Numbered from the stretch's first letter, positions 8,494-17,522 are shown. The stretch: 64,000 nt of DNA from Sulfitobacter sediminilitoris (GCF_010667575.1 NZ_JAABNT010000003.1:124001-188000), one strand, 5' to 3'. Translations and numbers: made by a program. Notes: generated from the sequence alone by a model not told the origin.

Positions 8494-9714
8494 ATGACCG
8501 CGCCCGACACGTCGGCCCACGGGGACGTGGGCACAGGCGGCACCATTATCCACCGCAAGGCGCAGGTGGGAAAGGCAGAGCATCAGGCGCGCGCAATGTC
8601 GCTGGCCAAAGCGCTGCGGCTCACGCTTGCGCGGGTGTCGGATGATCTGTTCGATATGTCGATGGCCGTGATTGGCGTGCGGACCGAAAAATGTGCGGGC
8701 GACGATCTGAGTGGCAAACTGTCGGATCCCGGATTGCTGATGTTGCTGGACGGACCGGCGCGTTCCCGTGCTGCAGCGGTGTTTGACCCCACTCTGGTCG
8801 GCGCATTGATCCAACAACAGACCATGGGCAAGGTTCTGAAAGACACTGGTGACAGCGACCGCGCTATGACCCCAACGGATGCAGCCGTCTGTGCGCCCTT
8901 TCTGAACGCGGTGCTGGAACGGGCCGCCCCGTTGCCGCAAGATATCGATGACCAGCGGCTGATCGCCGGATACAGATTTGGCGCTTGGGTCGAAGATGCA
9001 CGGGTCTTGGGCATGACGCTTGACGCGGCTGACTACCAGATTGTTCAACTGCAGCTCGACATCGCGGGTGGGCTGCGCCAGGGCCGCCTGTTGCTGTGCA
9101 TGCCTCAGGCGGAGGCTTTGTCTGAAACTCTGGATGCCCCTTCGTCAATCGAAAGCGGCATGCAAGGTGCTGCCGTTCAGCAACCTTCGGAAATCCTTTC
9201 CGAAACAGTTCAAAACCTGAAGGCTGAGCTTCGGATCAGTCTGGCTCAACTCAAGATGCCCCTGCGCGCGGTTGGTGCACTGGAGGTCGGTAGCATGATC
9301 GATATCGGCGCGGTCAGGTTCGACAGCGTTTGTGTTCAGACCATCACTGGACAGACATTGCGCCGTGGCACCCTTGGCCAGCTTGAGGGGATGCGCGCGG
9401 TTCAGGTAAACCTCCCGCCGCAGGTCAATATGAACCTGAAACGTCGCGCCACCGATCGCGAAGAAATGGATCTGCCTGTCGTCAATCAACCCTATGGCAC
9501 TGCAAGTGACAGCCCCAGCGCCTCCGCCTCTTCCGCCTTGGCGGAGTTGCCGGAGATGGCTTCAGCCCCGCAACCAGAGACCTCCGATGCCATTTCTGAT
9601 CTGCCGGATCTACCTGACCTTCCGGATCTCCCCGATCTGCTGGACTTACCCGACATGTCAGACCTGCCTGATTTTGATGATGACGTCGCCTTGCCAGACT
9701 TGAGTGTTGGTTAG
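8494..9714 (+). CDS. FliM/FliN-family (SpoA-like) protein with Leu-Pro-Asp repeat tail
   Basis: Protein of about 406 residues. The N-terminal two thirds resemble the middle domain of flagellar switch proteins (MSLAKALRLTLARVSDDLFD; GALIQQQTMGKV). The C-terminal third has a SpoA-like region (AVGALEVGSMIDIGAVRFDS, then GQTLRRGTLGQLEGM). The last 40 residues are a low-complexity acidic tail built from Leu-Pro-Asp units. I take ATG 8494; an ATG at 8461 is also in frame, and neither has an ideal ribosome site. No other flagellar gene is in the window, so a motor-switch role is inferred from family only. Confidence 0.7.
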   Translation: MTAPDTSAHGDVGTGGTIIHRKAQVGKAEHQARAMSLAKALRLTLARVSDDLFDMSMAVIGVRTEKCAGDDLSGKLSDPGLLMLLDGPARSRAAAVFDPTLVGALIQQQTMGKVLKDTGDSDRAMTPTDAAVCAPFLNAVLERAAPLPQDIDDQRLIAGYRFGAWVEDARVLGMTLDAADYQIVQLQLDIAGGLRQGRLLLCMPQAEALSETLDAPSSIESGMQGAAVQQPSEILSETVQNLKAELRISLAQLKMPLRAVGALEVGSMIDIGAVRFDSVCVQTITGQTLRRGTLGQLEGMRAVQVNLPPQVNMNLKRRATDREEMDLPVVNQPYGTASDSPSASASSALAELPEMASAPQPETSDAISDLPDLPDLPDLPDLLDLPDMSDLPDFDDDVALPDLSVG

Positions 9715-9719
9715 GTGTT

Positions 9720-10142
9720 TCAGCTGAAGGGACGGTCGAGAACGTGCCGGATGTTGCTGATGTCATAGCCGCCCGCACGTGCCGCAGAAACGATTTCGTC
9801 TGCGCTCATTTTTCCTGCCTGTCCCAGGGCCCAGGCGATGGTAGACCGTGTGCCAGACGCGCAATAGGCAAGGACAACATCGTCTGTATCCGCTCCCAAG
9901 GCACGATTTTTCGCGATCACTTCGGGCACCATCGTCTGGTGCGTCAAAGGTTGCTCAGCAAACGCGATACCCGCTGCCTCGGCGGCAGTGCGGATCGCCT
10001 GTGCGGAATGACTGGGCGGGACTTCGCCGTCGGGACGGTTGCACAGAATACGGGTGATCCCCGCGTCGCGCAGGTCTTCCATGTCGCCCGGATCGATCTG
10101 CGGGCTGACGTTATAGCGGGGGGTAAGTTGTCGTATGTTCAT
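9720..10142 (-). CDS. TIGR01244-family sulfur transferase/phosphatase-like protein (DUF442)
   Basis: A 140-residue cytosolic protein of the dual-specificity phosphatase-like fold. The catalytic loop C-x5-R is intact (YCASGTRSTIAWA), with an upstream NRPDGE and a QPLTH segment typical of TIGR01244/DUF442 proteins (the Blh N-terminal domain family linked to sulfide metabolism and biofilm). It is a single gene, convergent with the FliM-like gene, with only 5 bases between the stops. Whether it moves sulfur or removes phosphate is not settled for the family. The start MNIRQL at 10142 is the only reasonable one. Confidence 0.85.
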   Translation of the reverse strand: MNIRQLTPRYNVSPQIDPGDMEDLRDAGITRILCNRPDGEVPPSHSAQAIRTAAEAAGIAFAEQPLTHQTMVPEVIAKNRALGADTDDVVLAYCASGTRSTIAWALGQAGKMSADEIVSAARAGGYDISNIRHVLDRPFS

Positions 10143-10225
10143 GCGGCAGACTTACGAAAGCGCCACAAGCCTGTCCAGCGATTGCGACGGCGCACAATGG
10201 ACAAAAGGCAGTCTGTGCCGCCTGC

Positions 10226-10465
10226 TTAGGCGATAAAGATGCCCACGATGACCAGCATCAGGCCAATGACGGACAGAAATAGTGCACCAAGGTTCAACGG
10301 TAGGGCGGATTGCAGCACCTTGCGCATCTCATCATCGTTCAGCTTTGCGCGCTTGGCCTTGCTGACCCGCAGAATGCACCACACAAGCCCTACAAGCCCA
10401 AGCAGCGAGATCGCGGCACCAGACCAGATGATGATCGAGGCAAAGGATGAACTGTCGTTTTCCAT
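10226..10465 (-). CDS. small two-helix membrane protein
   Basis: A 79-residue protein with predicted membrane helices at about 10-32 and 56-78, joined by a basic, charged loop (VSKAKRAKLNDDEMRK). The start at 10465 (MENDSSSFAS) gives a compact protein; an upstream extension reads as low-quality sequence. It is divergent from gapR. I do not recognise the family beyond noting that such short membrane proteins are common in Rhodobacteraceae. Function unknown. Confidence 0.65.
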   Translation of the reverse strand: MENDSSSFASIIIWSGAAISLLGLVGLVWCILRVSKAKRAKLNDDEMRKVLQSALPLNLGALFLSVIGLMLVIVGIFIA

Positions 10466-10573
10466 GCGCGCAGGGCTACGCCAATCCGAAGTCCTGAGCA
10501 AGGGCGGCTTGCAGGCGCTTTGCAGCACGGGTAGTCAGACGGAACCTCCACCTTCAACAACAGGACTGCACTG

Positions 10574-10858
10574 ATGAGCGATGCCGCCACAAAGCCCGAA
10601 GTCATCGAAACCCAGGGTGATGCCACGTACCGCGTCACGGCCAATGAACTGCGCCAGTTCGTTGAGCGGATAGAACGTCTGGACGCCGAGAAAAAAGACC
10701 TGGCCGAGCAGCAAAAAGAGGTCATGGCAGAGGCTAAGGCACGCGGCTACGACACCAAGGTGCTGCGCAAAGTGATCGCGCTGCGCAAGCGCGATGCCGA
10801 TGATATCGCAGAAGAAGAAGCGGTCCTTGAGATGTACAAGGAAGCTTTGGGCATGTGA
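10574..10858 (+). CDS. gapR: GapR nucleoid-associated protein (DUF2312)
   Basis: A 94-residue DUF2312 protein matching the family length. The motif VTANELRQFVERIERLDAEK opens the coiled-coil, and the basic segment ARGYDTKVLRKVIALRKRD is the conserved DNA-contact and dimer region. In Caulobacter GapR tracks overtwisted DNA ahead of replication and transcription forks and aids topoisomerases; it is essential or near-essential. The gene stands alone between a divergent small membrane protein and tig. The ATG at 10574 closely follows the divergent promoter region. Assignment by motif is confident. Confidence 0.92.
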   Translation: MSDAATKPEVIETQGDATYRVTANELRQFVERIERLDAEKKDLAEQQKEVMAEAKARGYDTKVLRKVIALRKRDADDIAEEEAVLEMYKEALGM

Positions 10859-10965
10859 TGCGGGTCAGCATTGTTCAGCGTGGTCTAATGGCCCCTGAAT
10901 AATAGGCCCTGAAACCCCCCCTTGCACCTTGGGGCGCACCCCAATAGAAGGATGCAAATTTTCCC

Positions 10966-10984
10966 CCGCGCGGGTCCCGCGCGG
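10966..10984. promoter_or_regulatory. GC-rich palindrome in the tig leader
   Basis: CCGCGCGGG-T-CCCGCGCGG is a perfect 9-bp inverted repeat around one base, ending 20 bases before the tig start; a second hairpin (TTGGGG-CGCA-CCCCAA, 10929-10944) precedes it. As RNA it would form a very stable hairpin close to the ribosome site of tig. A role in translation or in ending gapR read-through is possible; no long T-run follows. Confidence 0.5.
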
Positions 10985-11004
10985 CTTATTTCTATGGAGC
11001 ACAC

Positions 11005-12339
11005 ATGCAGGTCAACGAGACGCTGAACGAAGGTCTGAAACGCGGCTACGCGATCACCGTGACAGCCGCCGAACTGGACGCGAAGGTCAACGAGAAACTG
11101 GCCGAGGCCCAGCCCGAAGTAGAGATGAAGGGCTTTCGCAAGGGCAAAGTCCCAATGGCGCTGCTGAAAAAGCAGTTTGGCCAGCGCGTGATGGGCGAAG
11201 CGATGCAGGAAAGCATCGATGGTGCGATGTCCGAGCACTTTGAGAAATCCGGCGACCGGCCTGCGATGCAGCCCGAGGTCAAGATGACCAATGAGGACTG
11301 GAAGGAAGGCGACGACGTCGAGGTCACCATGACCTACGAAGCGCTGCCGGAAATTCCTGAGCTGGATATGTCCAAGATCAAACTGGAAAAGATGGTCGTC
11401 AAGGCGGACGATGCCGCGATTGACGAGGCGTTGGCCAATCTGGCCGAGAACGCGCAGGACTTCAAAGCCCGCAAGAAGGGCTCCAAGGCCAAGGATGGCG
11501 ATCAGGTCGTCATGGATTTCGTCGGCAAGGTCGACGGCGAAGCCTTCGAAGGCGGCTCTGCCGAGGACTTTCCGCTGGTGCTGGGTTCAGGCAACTTCAT
11601 CCCCGGTTTCGAAGAGCAACTGGTTGGTGTGAAAGCCGGTGAAGAAAAGGCGGTAACGGTCACGTTCCCCGAGGAATACCAAGCCGAGCATCTGGCTGGT
11701 AAAGAGGCGACCTTTGACTGCACCGTTAAAGAGGTGAAAGAGCCTGTCGCCGCCGAGATCAACGATGAACTGGCAACAAAGTTCGGTGCCGAAGACCTCG
11801 CCGCGCTCAAGGCTCAGATCGCGGAACGCCTCGAAGCAGAATATGCCGGTGCGTCGCGTGCCGTGATGAAGCGTGGCTTGCTGGATGAGCTGGACAAGAT
11901 GGTTGATTTTGAACTGCCACCGTCGCTGGTTGAGGCTGAGGCGGGTCAGATCGCGCACCAGCTGTGGCACGAGGACAACCCTGATGTTCAGGGCCATGAC
12001 CACCCGGAAATCGAGACCACGGACGAGCACACCAAGCTGGCGACACGCCGCGTGCGTCTGGGCCTTTTGCTGGCTGAAATCGGTCAGAAGGCGGAAGTCG
12101 AGGTTTCTGACGCCGAAATGACGCAAGCCATCATGAATCAGGCCCGTCAGTACCCCGGCCAGGAACGCCAGTTCTTTGAGTTCGTTCAGCAGAACCAGCA
12201 GATGCAGCAGCAGCTGCGCGCACCGCTGTTTGAAGACAAGGTTGTGGACCACATCGCTGAGCAGGCGAAAGTGTCGGAGAAAGAAGTGTCCAAGGATGAG
12301 CTTCAAAAGGCCGTCGAGGCGCTGGAAGACGCTGAGTAA
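11005..12339 (+). CDS. tig: trigger factor, ribosome-associated chaperone
   Basis: Trigger factor of 444 residues, the normal length. The ribosome-binding signature GFRKGKVP is at about residues 43-50 in the N-terminal domain. An FKBP-type prolyl isomerase domain covers about 150-245 ([40 protein letters not shown]). A long helical C-terminal domain forms the chaperone cradle. It meets nascent chains at the ribosome exit. Start ATG 11005 gives the usual [13 protein letters not shown] beginning. A strong terminator follows. In many bacteria tig precedes clpP-clpX-lon; here the next gene is an opposed Ca/Na exchanger. Confidence 0.97.
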   Translation: MQVNETLNEGLKRGYAITVTAAELDAKVNEKLAEAQPEVEMKGFRKGKVPMALLKKQFGQRVMGEAMQESIDGAMSEHFEKSGDRPAMQPEVKMTNEDWKEGDDVEVTMTYEALPEIPELDMSKIKLEKMVVKADDAAIDEALANLAENAQDFKARKKGSKAKDGDQVVMDFVGKVDGEAFEGGSAEDFPLVLGSGNFIPGFEEQLVGVKAGEEKAVTVTFPEEYQAEHLAGKEATFDCTVKEVKEPVAAEINDELATKFGAEDLAALKAQIAERLEAEYAGASRAVMKRGLLDELDKMVDFELPPSLVEAEAGQIAHQLWHEDNPDVQGHDHPEIETTDEHTKLATRRVRLGLLLAEIGQKAEVEVSDAEMTQAIMNQARQYPGQERQFFEFVQQNQQMQQQLRAPLFEDKVVDHIAEQAKVSEKEVSKDELQKAVEALEDAE

Positions 12340-12364
12340 GACATACCACAGGGTAGTCATGAAG

Positions 12365-12391
12365 GCCGCGCCATCGGGCGCGGCTTTTTTT
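12365..12391 (+). terminator. intrinsic terminator of tig
   Basis: Stem GCCGCGCC / GGCGCGGC with a 4-base loop ATCG followed by seven T. It sits between the convergent ends of tig and the Ca/Na exchanger; the T-run touches the exchanger stop. Confidence 0.93.
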
Positions 12392-13325
12392 ATGCCGTTA
12401 TGACCAGATAGACGCTGTAGCAAACAAAGAGCAACAACAAGACGGCGCCTTCGCCTCTGCCGATGCGCCATCCGCTGCGCGCAAAGACGGCCAGCAGTAT
12501 TGCGGACCCCAGCATTACCCAGACATCCGCGTCTGCAAAACGCGCGGGAACACTCAGCGGCTTGAGCGCAGCGGTGACGCCCAGAATGCCCAGAATGTTA
12601 AAGATGTTGCTGCCGATGATGTTGCCGATGGCCAAACCGGTCTGGCCCCGTCGCGCCGCTGACATAGAGGTCACCAATTCCGGCAAAGAGGTACCGACGG
12701 CAACGATGGTAAGGCCGATAACGGCTTCGCTGACCTCAAACGTCCGGGCCAGATTTGTGGCGCCGGCGATCAGCATCCGCGCAGAAATAATTGTGAGAAC
12801 CAGACCGCCCAGAATCGCAAGTACACTGACAAATGTGGGTTGGCTCTTTGCCGGGGCCGGAATGTCCCGTTCAACCGGGGCACTGCGCACGAAAATCAGG
12901 AGAGAGGTCACATAGGCAAGCAATAGCACCAAAAAGGAAACGCCGACGGCGCGGGAAAGCGCGTCCAGCAGGATCACAGCTACCAGCAGCAGGCTTGCTG
13001 CGATCATCACGGCACCATCGCGTTTCAGTACACTTGCGGCCACGGAAAGCGGGGCAAGTAGCGCTGTCAGACCAAGGATCAGCAGTATGTTCGCAATGTT
13101 GCTGCCGACAACGTTCCCAATCGCGATGCCTGGTGATCCGGCCAGCGCCGCCTGCACGCTGGTCACAAGTTCTGGCATAGAGGTGCCAAATCCGACAAGT
13201 GTCAGTCCGATAACCAAAGGCGACACGCGCAAACGTTGCGCTACCTCAATTGCCCCCCTGACCAGATAGTCACCGCCAAGGATCAACCCGCCGAAACCAG
13301 CAAGGATGAGAAGAAAGACTATCAC
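12390..13325 (-). CDS. calcium/sodium antiporter (YrbG/CaCA family)
   Basis: Inner-membrane cation/Ca2+ exchanger of 311 residues with about ten hydrophobic segments. Two inverted repeats each carry the ion-binding alpha motif: GFGTSMPELVTS at about residues 45-56 and AVGTSLPELVTSM near 210, with matching GNVVGSNIANI and GNIIGSNIFNI segments. These glutamate-containing motifs bind Na+ and Ca2+ in the family. It is a single gene convergent with tig. K+ dependence, as in eukaryotic NCKX relatives, cannot be judged from sequence. Confidence 0.93.
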   Translation of the reverse strand: MIVFLLILAGFGGLILGGDYLVRGAIEVAQRLRVSPLVIGLTLVGFGTSMPELVTSVQAALAGSPGIAIGNVVGSNIANILLILGLTALLAPLSVAASVLKRDGAVMIAASLLLVAVILLDALSRAVGVSFLVLLLAYVTSLLIFVRSAPVERDIPAPAKSQPTFVSVLAILGGLVLTIISARMLIAGATNLARTFEVSEAVIGLTIVAVGTSLPELVTSMSAARRGQTGLAIGNIIGSNIFNILGILGVTAALKPLSVPARFADADVWVMLGSAILLAVFARSGWRIGRGEGAVLLLLFVCYSVYLVITA

Positions 13326-13518
13326 GACGGACCCCTTCGCTGTCGTGTGCGCACATCAAGCCTCTGATGCCTGCCCAGCATAGTTGAGATCGGTATGCGG
13401 TGCATGCCCTTCAAGCCACACGAACGAAAATTTCCGCCAACAGCGGCGATGAACCACCACTTGGTGAGATTGGTCGCAGGCTGACAGGCGCCATGAGAAC
13501 CGGAACATACCAATCAGT

Positions 13519-13989
13519 TCAGCCTTCGCGCAAACCCGTTTCGACCAGCAGTCCACGCCGCTTCGCTTCATAGTAATAGCCACGGGCGTACCAGCTGATC
13601 GCAGTGCCGTGGTCACCGTCAGATAACAGCCACGCACCACGCAGGTATTTCAGCGCATATTCAAGGTTCGTGTCGGCATCCAGCAGATCGGCGGGCTGGC
13701 CTTGAAATCCCATGGACCGTGCGGTTGCGGGTAAAATCTGGAACAATCCGTAATAGGGCCCATTGCGCGCATTGGGGTTATGCGTGCTTTCGCGAATGGC
13801 GAGGCGGTGAACAAGCGGGCGGGGCAGATCGTAATGGTCTGCCCAATAATTGATCTTGGTCCGCAACTGGGGCGTTTCGTTTGGGTAGAGAGGTGGCTCG
13901 ACGTTAACAGTGGAGGACGGCGACGCAGTGCAGGCAGCAAGGCTCGCTGCGGCCAGCAGAATAACGAAACAGCGCAGGTATCGGTACAT
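13519..13989 (-). CDS. lytic transglycosylase SLT-domain lipoprotein
   Basis: Envelope lipoprotein of 156 residues. The signal peptide YRYLRCFVILLAAASLAAC ends in a lipobox with the lipidated Cys. The SLT lysozyme-like domain follows, with the catalytic Glu in LAIRESTHNPNARNG and the family segment YYGLFQILPATARSMGF, then the WYARGYYYEAKR end. It should cut peptidoglycan between MurNAc and GlcNAc. I chose the start at 13989 because it begins the signal peptide and has AGAGG upstream. The region 13326-13518 between this gene and the exchanger shows no gene. Confidence 0.88.
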   Translation of the reverse strand: MYRYLRCFVILLAAASLAACTASPSSTVNVEPPLYPNETPQLRTKINYWADHYDLPRPLVHRLAIRESTHNPNARNGPYYGLFQILPATARSMGFQGQPADLLDADTNLEYALKYLRGAWLLSDGDHGTAISWYARGYYYEAKRRGLLVETGLREG

Positions 13990-14198
13990 GTTGACCTCTG
14001 AGACAGACATCCTTTGAAAGGCATGCACGAGAGGCAAGGACGCTTCAACAGCGGTTGCTTTCGGCGGCTGAGTTCCGCGTATCAATATTCTGGTCGGTTG
14101 ATGAGATTTCACACGCAGCGGGTTGCACCTGCCCTTAAGATGGTTCTTTGATAAAGATCCAGCGCCGCAAATGGACCCGTCAAGGGAGTGTCTTATCC

Positions 14199-15146
14199 GT
14201 GCCGCACGATCACGGCCACCACCACATCGATCCTGAATCCGGTGACCGGCGGGTCTCTATTGCGGTCTGGGCAAATGCGGTTCTGACGGTTGCGCAGGTC
14301 GTCGGGGGCATACTGTCGGGGAGCATGGCTCTCATTGCGGACGCACTCCACAATTTCTCGGATATGGCGTCGCTCGTTATCGCGTTTGCCGCACGAAAAA
14401 TCGCAAGAAGACCGGCAGATGCCCGAATGACCTTTGGTTACGGCCGCATCGAAATTGTCGCGGCACTGATCAATTATACAACGCTAATCCTTGTCGGGTT
14501 TTACCTGATTTATGAAGGTGCGATGAGGCTGATTGACCCGCCGGAGGTTATGGGTTGGACCGTTGTTCTAATTGGGTTTGTGGCCCTCGCGGTTGATACT
14601 TTGACCGCAGTGCTGACCTATTCGATGCAGAAAGAGGGGGCCAATATCCGCGCCCTTTTCCTGCACAATCTGTCGGATGTCATGGGGTCTATCGCTGTCA
14701 TTGTCGGCGGGACGCTGATTATTCTATTTGATATGCGCTGGGTCGATCCGGCCATCACCATCGGCATCGCCGTCTATATCCTCTACCTTGCCATGACAGA
14801 GATCGGTGGCCCGATCAGGACGCTCATGCTGGGCAGCCCGCCAGATATTCAAGGTGCCGAGGTGGTCGCGGCAATGTGCAGCGTTCAAGGGGTTCGCGAT
14901 GTGCATCACGTACACTTGTGGCAGATGCAAGAGCATGAGGCAGCGATTGATTGCCATGTGGTTCTGTCAAAGGAGGCCTGGCAGCGGATCGAATCCATCA
15001 AGGCCGATATCAAAACGCGCCTCAAAGATCGGTTCGGCATTGCCCATTCCAGTCTTGAGTTTGAACATGAGGAGTGCGCGCATCAGAACGCGGATCTTTA
15101 TGGGCACGGTAATTCTGGAATGCGCGCTCGCTCGGATATCAATTGA
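14199..15146 (+). CDS. cation diffusion facilitator, divalent metal exporter
   Basis: Inner-membrane metal/proton antiporter of the CDF family, about 315 residues. It has a short His-rich N-terminus (PHDHGHHHID), six membrane helices, the metal-binding ADALHNFSDMASL and FLHNLSDVMGS motifs in helices 2 and 5, and a cytoplasmic dimerisation domain (GVRDVHHVHLWQMQEHEAAI). The His/Asp sites suggest Zn2+ (ZitB/CzcD-like). I prefer a GTG start at 14199 because AAGGGAG lies 10 bases upstream; an ATG at 14148 would add 17 atypical residues. It is a single gene, divergent from the transglycosylase. Confidence 0.9.
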   Translation: MPHDHGHHHIDPESGDRRVSIAVWANAVLTVAQVVGGILSGSMALIADALHNFSDMASLVIAFAARKIARRPADARMTFGYGRIEIVAALINYTTLILVGFYLIYEGAMRLIDPPEVMGWTVVLIGFVALAVDTLTAVLTYSMQKEGANIRALFLHNLSDVMGSIAVIVGGTLIILFDMRWVDPAITIGIAVYILYLAMTEIGGPIRTLMLGSPPDIQGAEVVAAMCSVQGVRDVHHVHLWQMQEHEAAIDCHVVLSKEAWQRIESIKADIKTRLKDRFGIAHSSLEFEHEECAHQNADLYGHGNSGMRARSDIN

Positions 15147-15289
15147 AGGAACGAGGGCAAGCGTTCTCTGATTGGATGCAAAAACCAGAAGGCGAAGTGA
15201 AAAGGTACGATGGGTCTGGCGTAGCGGCAATGGGAGCAAACCGCATCTTCGTTTCATGCTGAAGCAATCAGACAAGGCCCCAAATAAGA

Positions 15290-15314
15290 AACGCCGCGCT
15301 TAAAGCGCGGCGTT
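15290..15314 (-). terminator. intrinsic terminator of the rpsF-rpsR-rplI operon
   Basis: Read on the minus strand: stem AACGCCGCGC / GCGCGGCGTT with a 5-base loop, followed by TCTTATTT. It lies about 28 bases after the rplI stop. Confidence 0.85.
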
Positions 15315-15341
15315 CTGAATTTCTCGTATCGGACAGAAGGC

Positions 15342-15986
15342 TTAGTTTCCTGCTGTATCTTCCTGATCGCCCGAAGCGCCTTCTTCGATGACCTCTTCGA
15401 CGGTCTCGGCCAGTGCTTCGTCCTCGGACGCAGCGGCACCGATGTCCTCAAAGAGTTCAGCGATTTCAAAGTCTGCTGCGGCTTCTTCCTCTGCGGCCAG
15501 TTCCTGAATGGACTTGCCGGAGGCCTGAAGCTCAGCTTCTTCGGCCGAACGCGCAACGTTCAGCTGGATTGTTGCGTCCACTTCGGGGTGCAGAACGATC
15601 TGTACGTCGTGCAGGCCTAGTTCCTTGATAGGGGCAGACAGAACAACTTGCTTGCGGTCTACAGTGAAACCGCCTGCGGTTGTCGCCTCAGCGGCGTCGC
15701 GGGTGGTGACGGAGCCGTAGAGCGCACCTGCGTCGGACGCAGAGCGAATCACGATGAACTGCTGACCGTTCAGGGTCTCAGCCATCTTGTCGGCTTCTTT
15801 CTTGGTCTCAAGGTTGTCGGCCTCAAGCTGCGCTTTGCGCGCCTCGAAAGCATCGACATTGGCCTTGGACGCAGACAGCGCCTTGCCCTGCGGCAGCAGG
15901 AAGTTGCGGGCGTAGCCGGGCTTGACCTCGACGACTTCGCCCATCTGGCCCAGCTTGGCCACACGTTCCAGAAGGATAACTTGCAT
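15342..15986 (-). CDS. rplI: 50S ribosomal protein L9 with extended acidic tail
   Basis: Large-subunit protein L9, 214 residues against about 150 in most bacteria. The N-terminal rRNA-binding domain is typical ([31 protein letters not shown]), joined by the long helix to the C-terminal domain ([20 protein letters not shown]). The extra 60 residues are strongly acidic ([20 protein letters not shown] and onward). Extended L9 tails are known in Rhodobacterales. Third gene of the rpsF-rpsR-rplI operon, 11 bases after rpsR, with GGAG before the ATG. Confidence 0.97.
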   Translation of the reverse strand: MQVILLERVAKLGQMGEVVEVKPGYARNFLLPQGKALSASKANVDAFEARKAQLEADNLETKKEADKMAETLNGQQFIVIRSASDAGALYGSVTTRDAAEATTAGGFTVDRKQVVLSAPIKELGLHDVQIVLHPEVDATIQLNVARSAEEAELQASGKSIQELAAEEEAAADFEIAELFEDIGAAASEDEALAETVEEVIEEGASGDQEDTAGN

Positions 15987-15997
15987 GTGCTTTCTCC

Positions 15998-16225
15998 TTA
16001 CTTGACGGCGTAGGGCAGCAGGGCGAGGAAGCGAGCGCGTTTGATGGCACGGGCCAGTTCACGCTGCTTTTTCGCGGATACCGCGGTGATACGGGAAGGA
16101 ACGATCTTGCCACGCTCAGAGATGTAGCGTTGCAGCAGACGTGTGTCCTTGTAGTCGATCGCAGGTGCGTTATCGCCCGAGAAGGGGCAGACCTTGCGAC
16201 GGCGAAAAAATGGTTTTGATGCCAT
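15998..16225 (-). CDS. rpsR: 30S ribosomal protein S18
   Basis: Small-subunit protein S18, 75 residues. The family core is present: [52 protein letters not shown]18 pairs with S6 on the platform of the 30S subunit. It is the middle gene of the operon, between rpsF and rplI, with short spacers. Confidence 0.98.
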   Translation of the reverse strand: MASKPFFRRRKVCPFSGDNAPAIDYKDTRLLQRYISERGKIVPSRITAVSAKKQRELARAIKRARFLALLPYAVK

Positions 16226-16254
16226 GGTTTAGGTTCCTATCTTCAAGCGTTAGA

Positions 16255-16608
16255 TCAGCGGCGCTCACGGCGCTCAGGCCGTTCGTCACGCTTTTGCATC
16301 TGGACGGATGGCAGCTCTTTGTGCTCATCCACTTTGATGGTCAGAACGCGCATCACATCGTCATGCAGACGCATCAGGCGCTCCATCTCCTGCACGGCAG
16401 GGGCCGGTGCATCGGAACGCATGTAGGCATAGTGGCCCTTGCGGTTCTTGTTGATCTTGTAGGCCATCGTCTTGACGCCCCAGTACTCGTGGTCGACCAT
16501 CTTGCCGCCGTTGTCCGCAAGGACGGTACCGAAGTGTTCGATAAGGCCTTCTGCTTGCGTGTTGGACAGGTCCTGACGCGCAATCATCACATGCTCATAA
16601 AGTGGCAT
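16255..16608 (-). CDS. rpsF: 30S ribosomal protein S6
   Basis: Small-subunit protein S6, 117 residues. Core motifs: PLYEHVMIARQDLSN, WGVKTMAYKINKNRKGHYAY, and a basic C-terminal tail rich in Arg (KRDERPERRERR). I use the ATG at 16608: AGGAG lies 5 bases upstream, whereas a GTG two codons earlier overlaps that site. First gene of the ribosomal operon; in many bacteria an S6:S18 complex represses this operon through its leader. Confidence 0.97.
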   Translation of the reverse strand: MPLYEHVMIARQDLSNTQAEGLIEHFGTVLADNGGKMVDHEYWGVKTMAYKINKNRKGHYAYMRSDAPAPAVQEMERLMRLHDDVMRVLTIKVDEHKELPSVQMQKRDERPERRERR

Positions 16609-17027
16609 GGGCACTCCTATTTATGTCAAGGCGCATTTCATAGGCAGGGCAATATCCCTTTGCGGCCCCACCACGAGAGACTGCGCGGTTCAACGTCTGT
16701 GCAAAGGAAGCTGCCGTATACACGGTTTGGCGCGCGGGGCAAGGGGCGGTGGGCTGCATTCCCGTCGATCCTTATCTTTGTCGCGATCCCCAAGCCATTT
16801 TGATCGTTCTAATGGTGCTAGACACCCCGGCTTTCCGGATCGCGGCAGTCGCGCAGGTGTTTGAGAGATCAACGTTGAAAACATCCATATTCAACCATGT
16901 GGTGAGGTGAACAACCGGCACGTGAACGCCCTGACATGGTCCTGTCCGTGCCGCTGCTCCGCCCCGTTTTGGTCGTTTTTATGGATCAACAATTAACCAA
17001 GAAAATGACGACCGAGGGAATAATACA
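16609..17027. promoter_or_regulatory. intergenic region: rpsF promoter and leader, then upstream region of a membrane-protein gene
   Basis: On the minus strand a plausible sigma-70 promoter for rpsF is TTGCCC (16737-16742) and TATACG (16715-16720) with a 16-base spacer. The transcript would carry a leader of about 100 bases, containing a potential GGGC...GCCC hairpin and a CCG-containing segment, where an S6:S18-binding leader would be expected. The remaining 16743-17027 has no convincing gene; GAGGGA lies 9 bases before the plus-strand gene at 17028. Confidence 0.55.
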
Positions 17028-17522
17028 ATGACCGCAGTATTGACTGATCTGGATCAGAATACCCACATGAGCGAACCCGTGCGTATGGCCGATGGGGGTC
17101 GAATGATCATCCGGGGTGTCCAACGGTTGATGGGGGTCTCTCTTGCTTTGGCAGCCGTCGGGCTTTGGTTCGCGCCGGGTTCATCTTGGGACAGTGATGT
17201 GATGCTGTTCAAGCTTATCTTGTCGCTCACGGCAGCGTTCGCCTGCTTTGGCCTGATCACAATCAGCCAAAGGCCCCCACCTCCCGAAGTTGAGATCGAC
17301 ACGATCCGTCGCGAAGTGCGTCTGGTCCGTCGTGCACGCGGTGCCGCACCAGTCATCTTGCAGCAGTGCGGTTTCGATAAGCTTTCCTATGCAGAAAAGG
17401 TCGGGTCGATTGTGAGGCTTTGGGATAAAAGTGGCGTCTTTCTCGCCGAAGTGTCCCTGACAGACCCCAAAGCGCTTTCGAGCCTCGTGGCTGGTCTGCG
17501 CGACGAAGGCAAGCTCGCCTGA
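17028..17522 (+). CDS. conserved membrane protein of unknown function
   Basis: A 164-residue protein. The N-terminal 30 residues are soluble; two membrane helices follow at about 39-55 and 62-80. A basic stretch (EIDTIRREVRLVRRARGAAP) leads into a C-terminal domain of mixed strands ending FLAEVSLTDPKALSSLVAGL. The layout suggests a membrane anchor with a small cytoplasmic, PH-like beta-rich domain, but I do not recognise the family. It is a single gene with AGGGA before the ATG and a strong terminator after it. Confidence 0.7.
   Translation: MTAVLTDLDQNTHMSEPVRMADGGRMIIRGVQRLMGVSLALAAVGLWFAPGSSWDSDVMLFKLILSLTAAFACFGLITISQRPPPPEVEIDTIRREVRLVRRARGAAPVILQQCGFDKLSYAEKVGSIVRLWDKSGVFLAEVSLTDPKALSSLVAGLRDEGKLA

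Noticed and set aside
10929-10944. Hairpin as gapR terminator
   Set aside because: The stem is only 6 bp and is followed by TAGAAGG, with no T-run.
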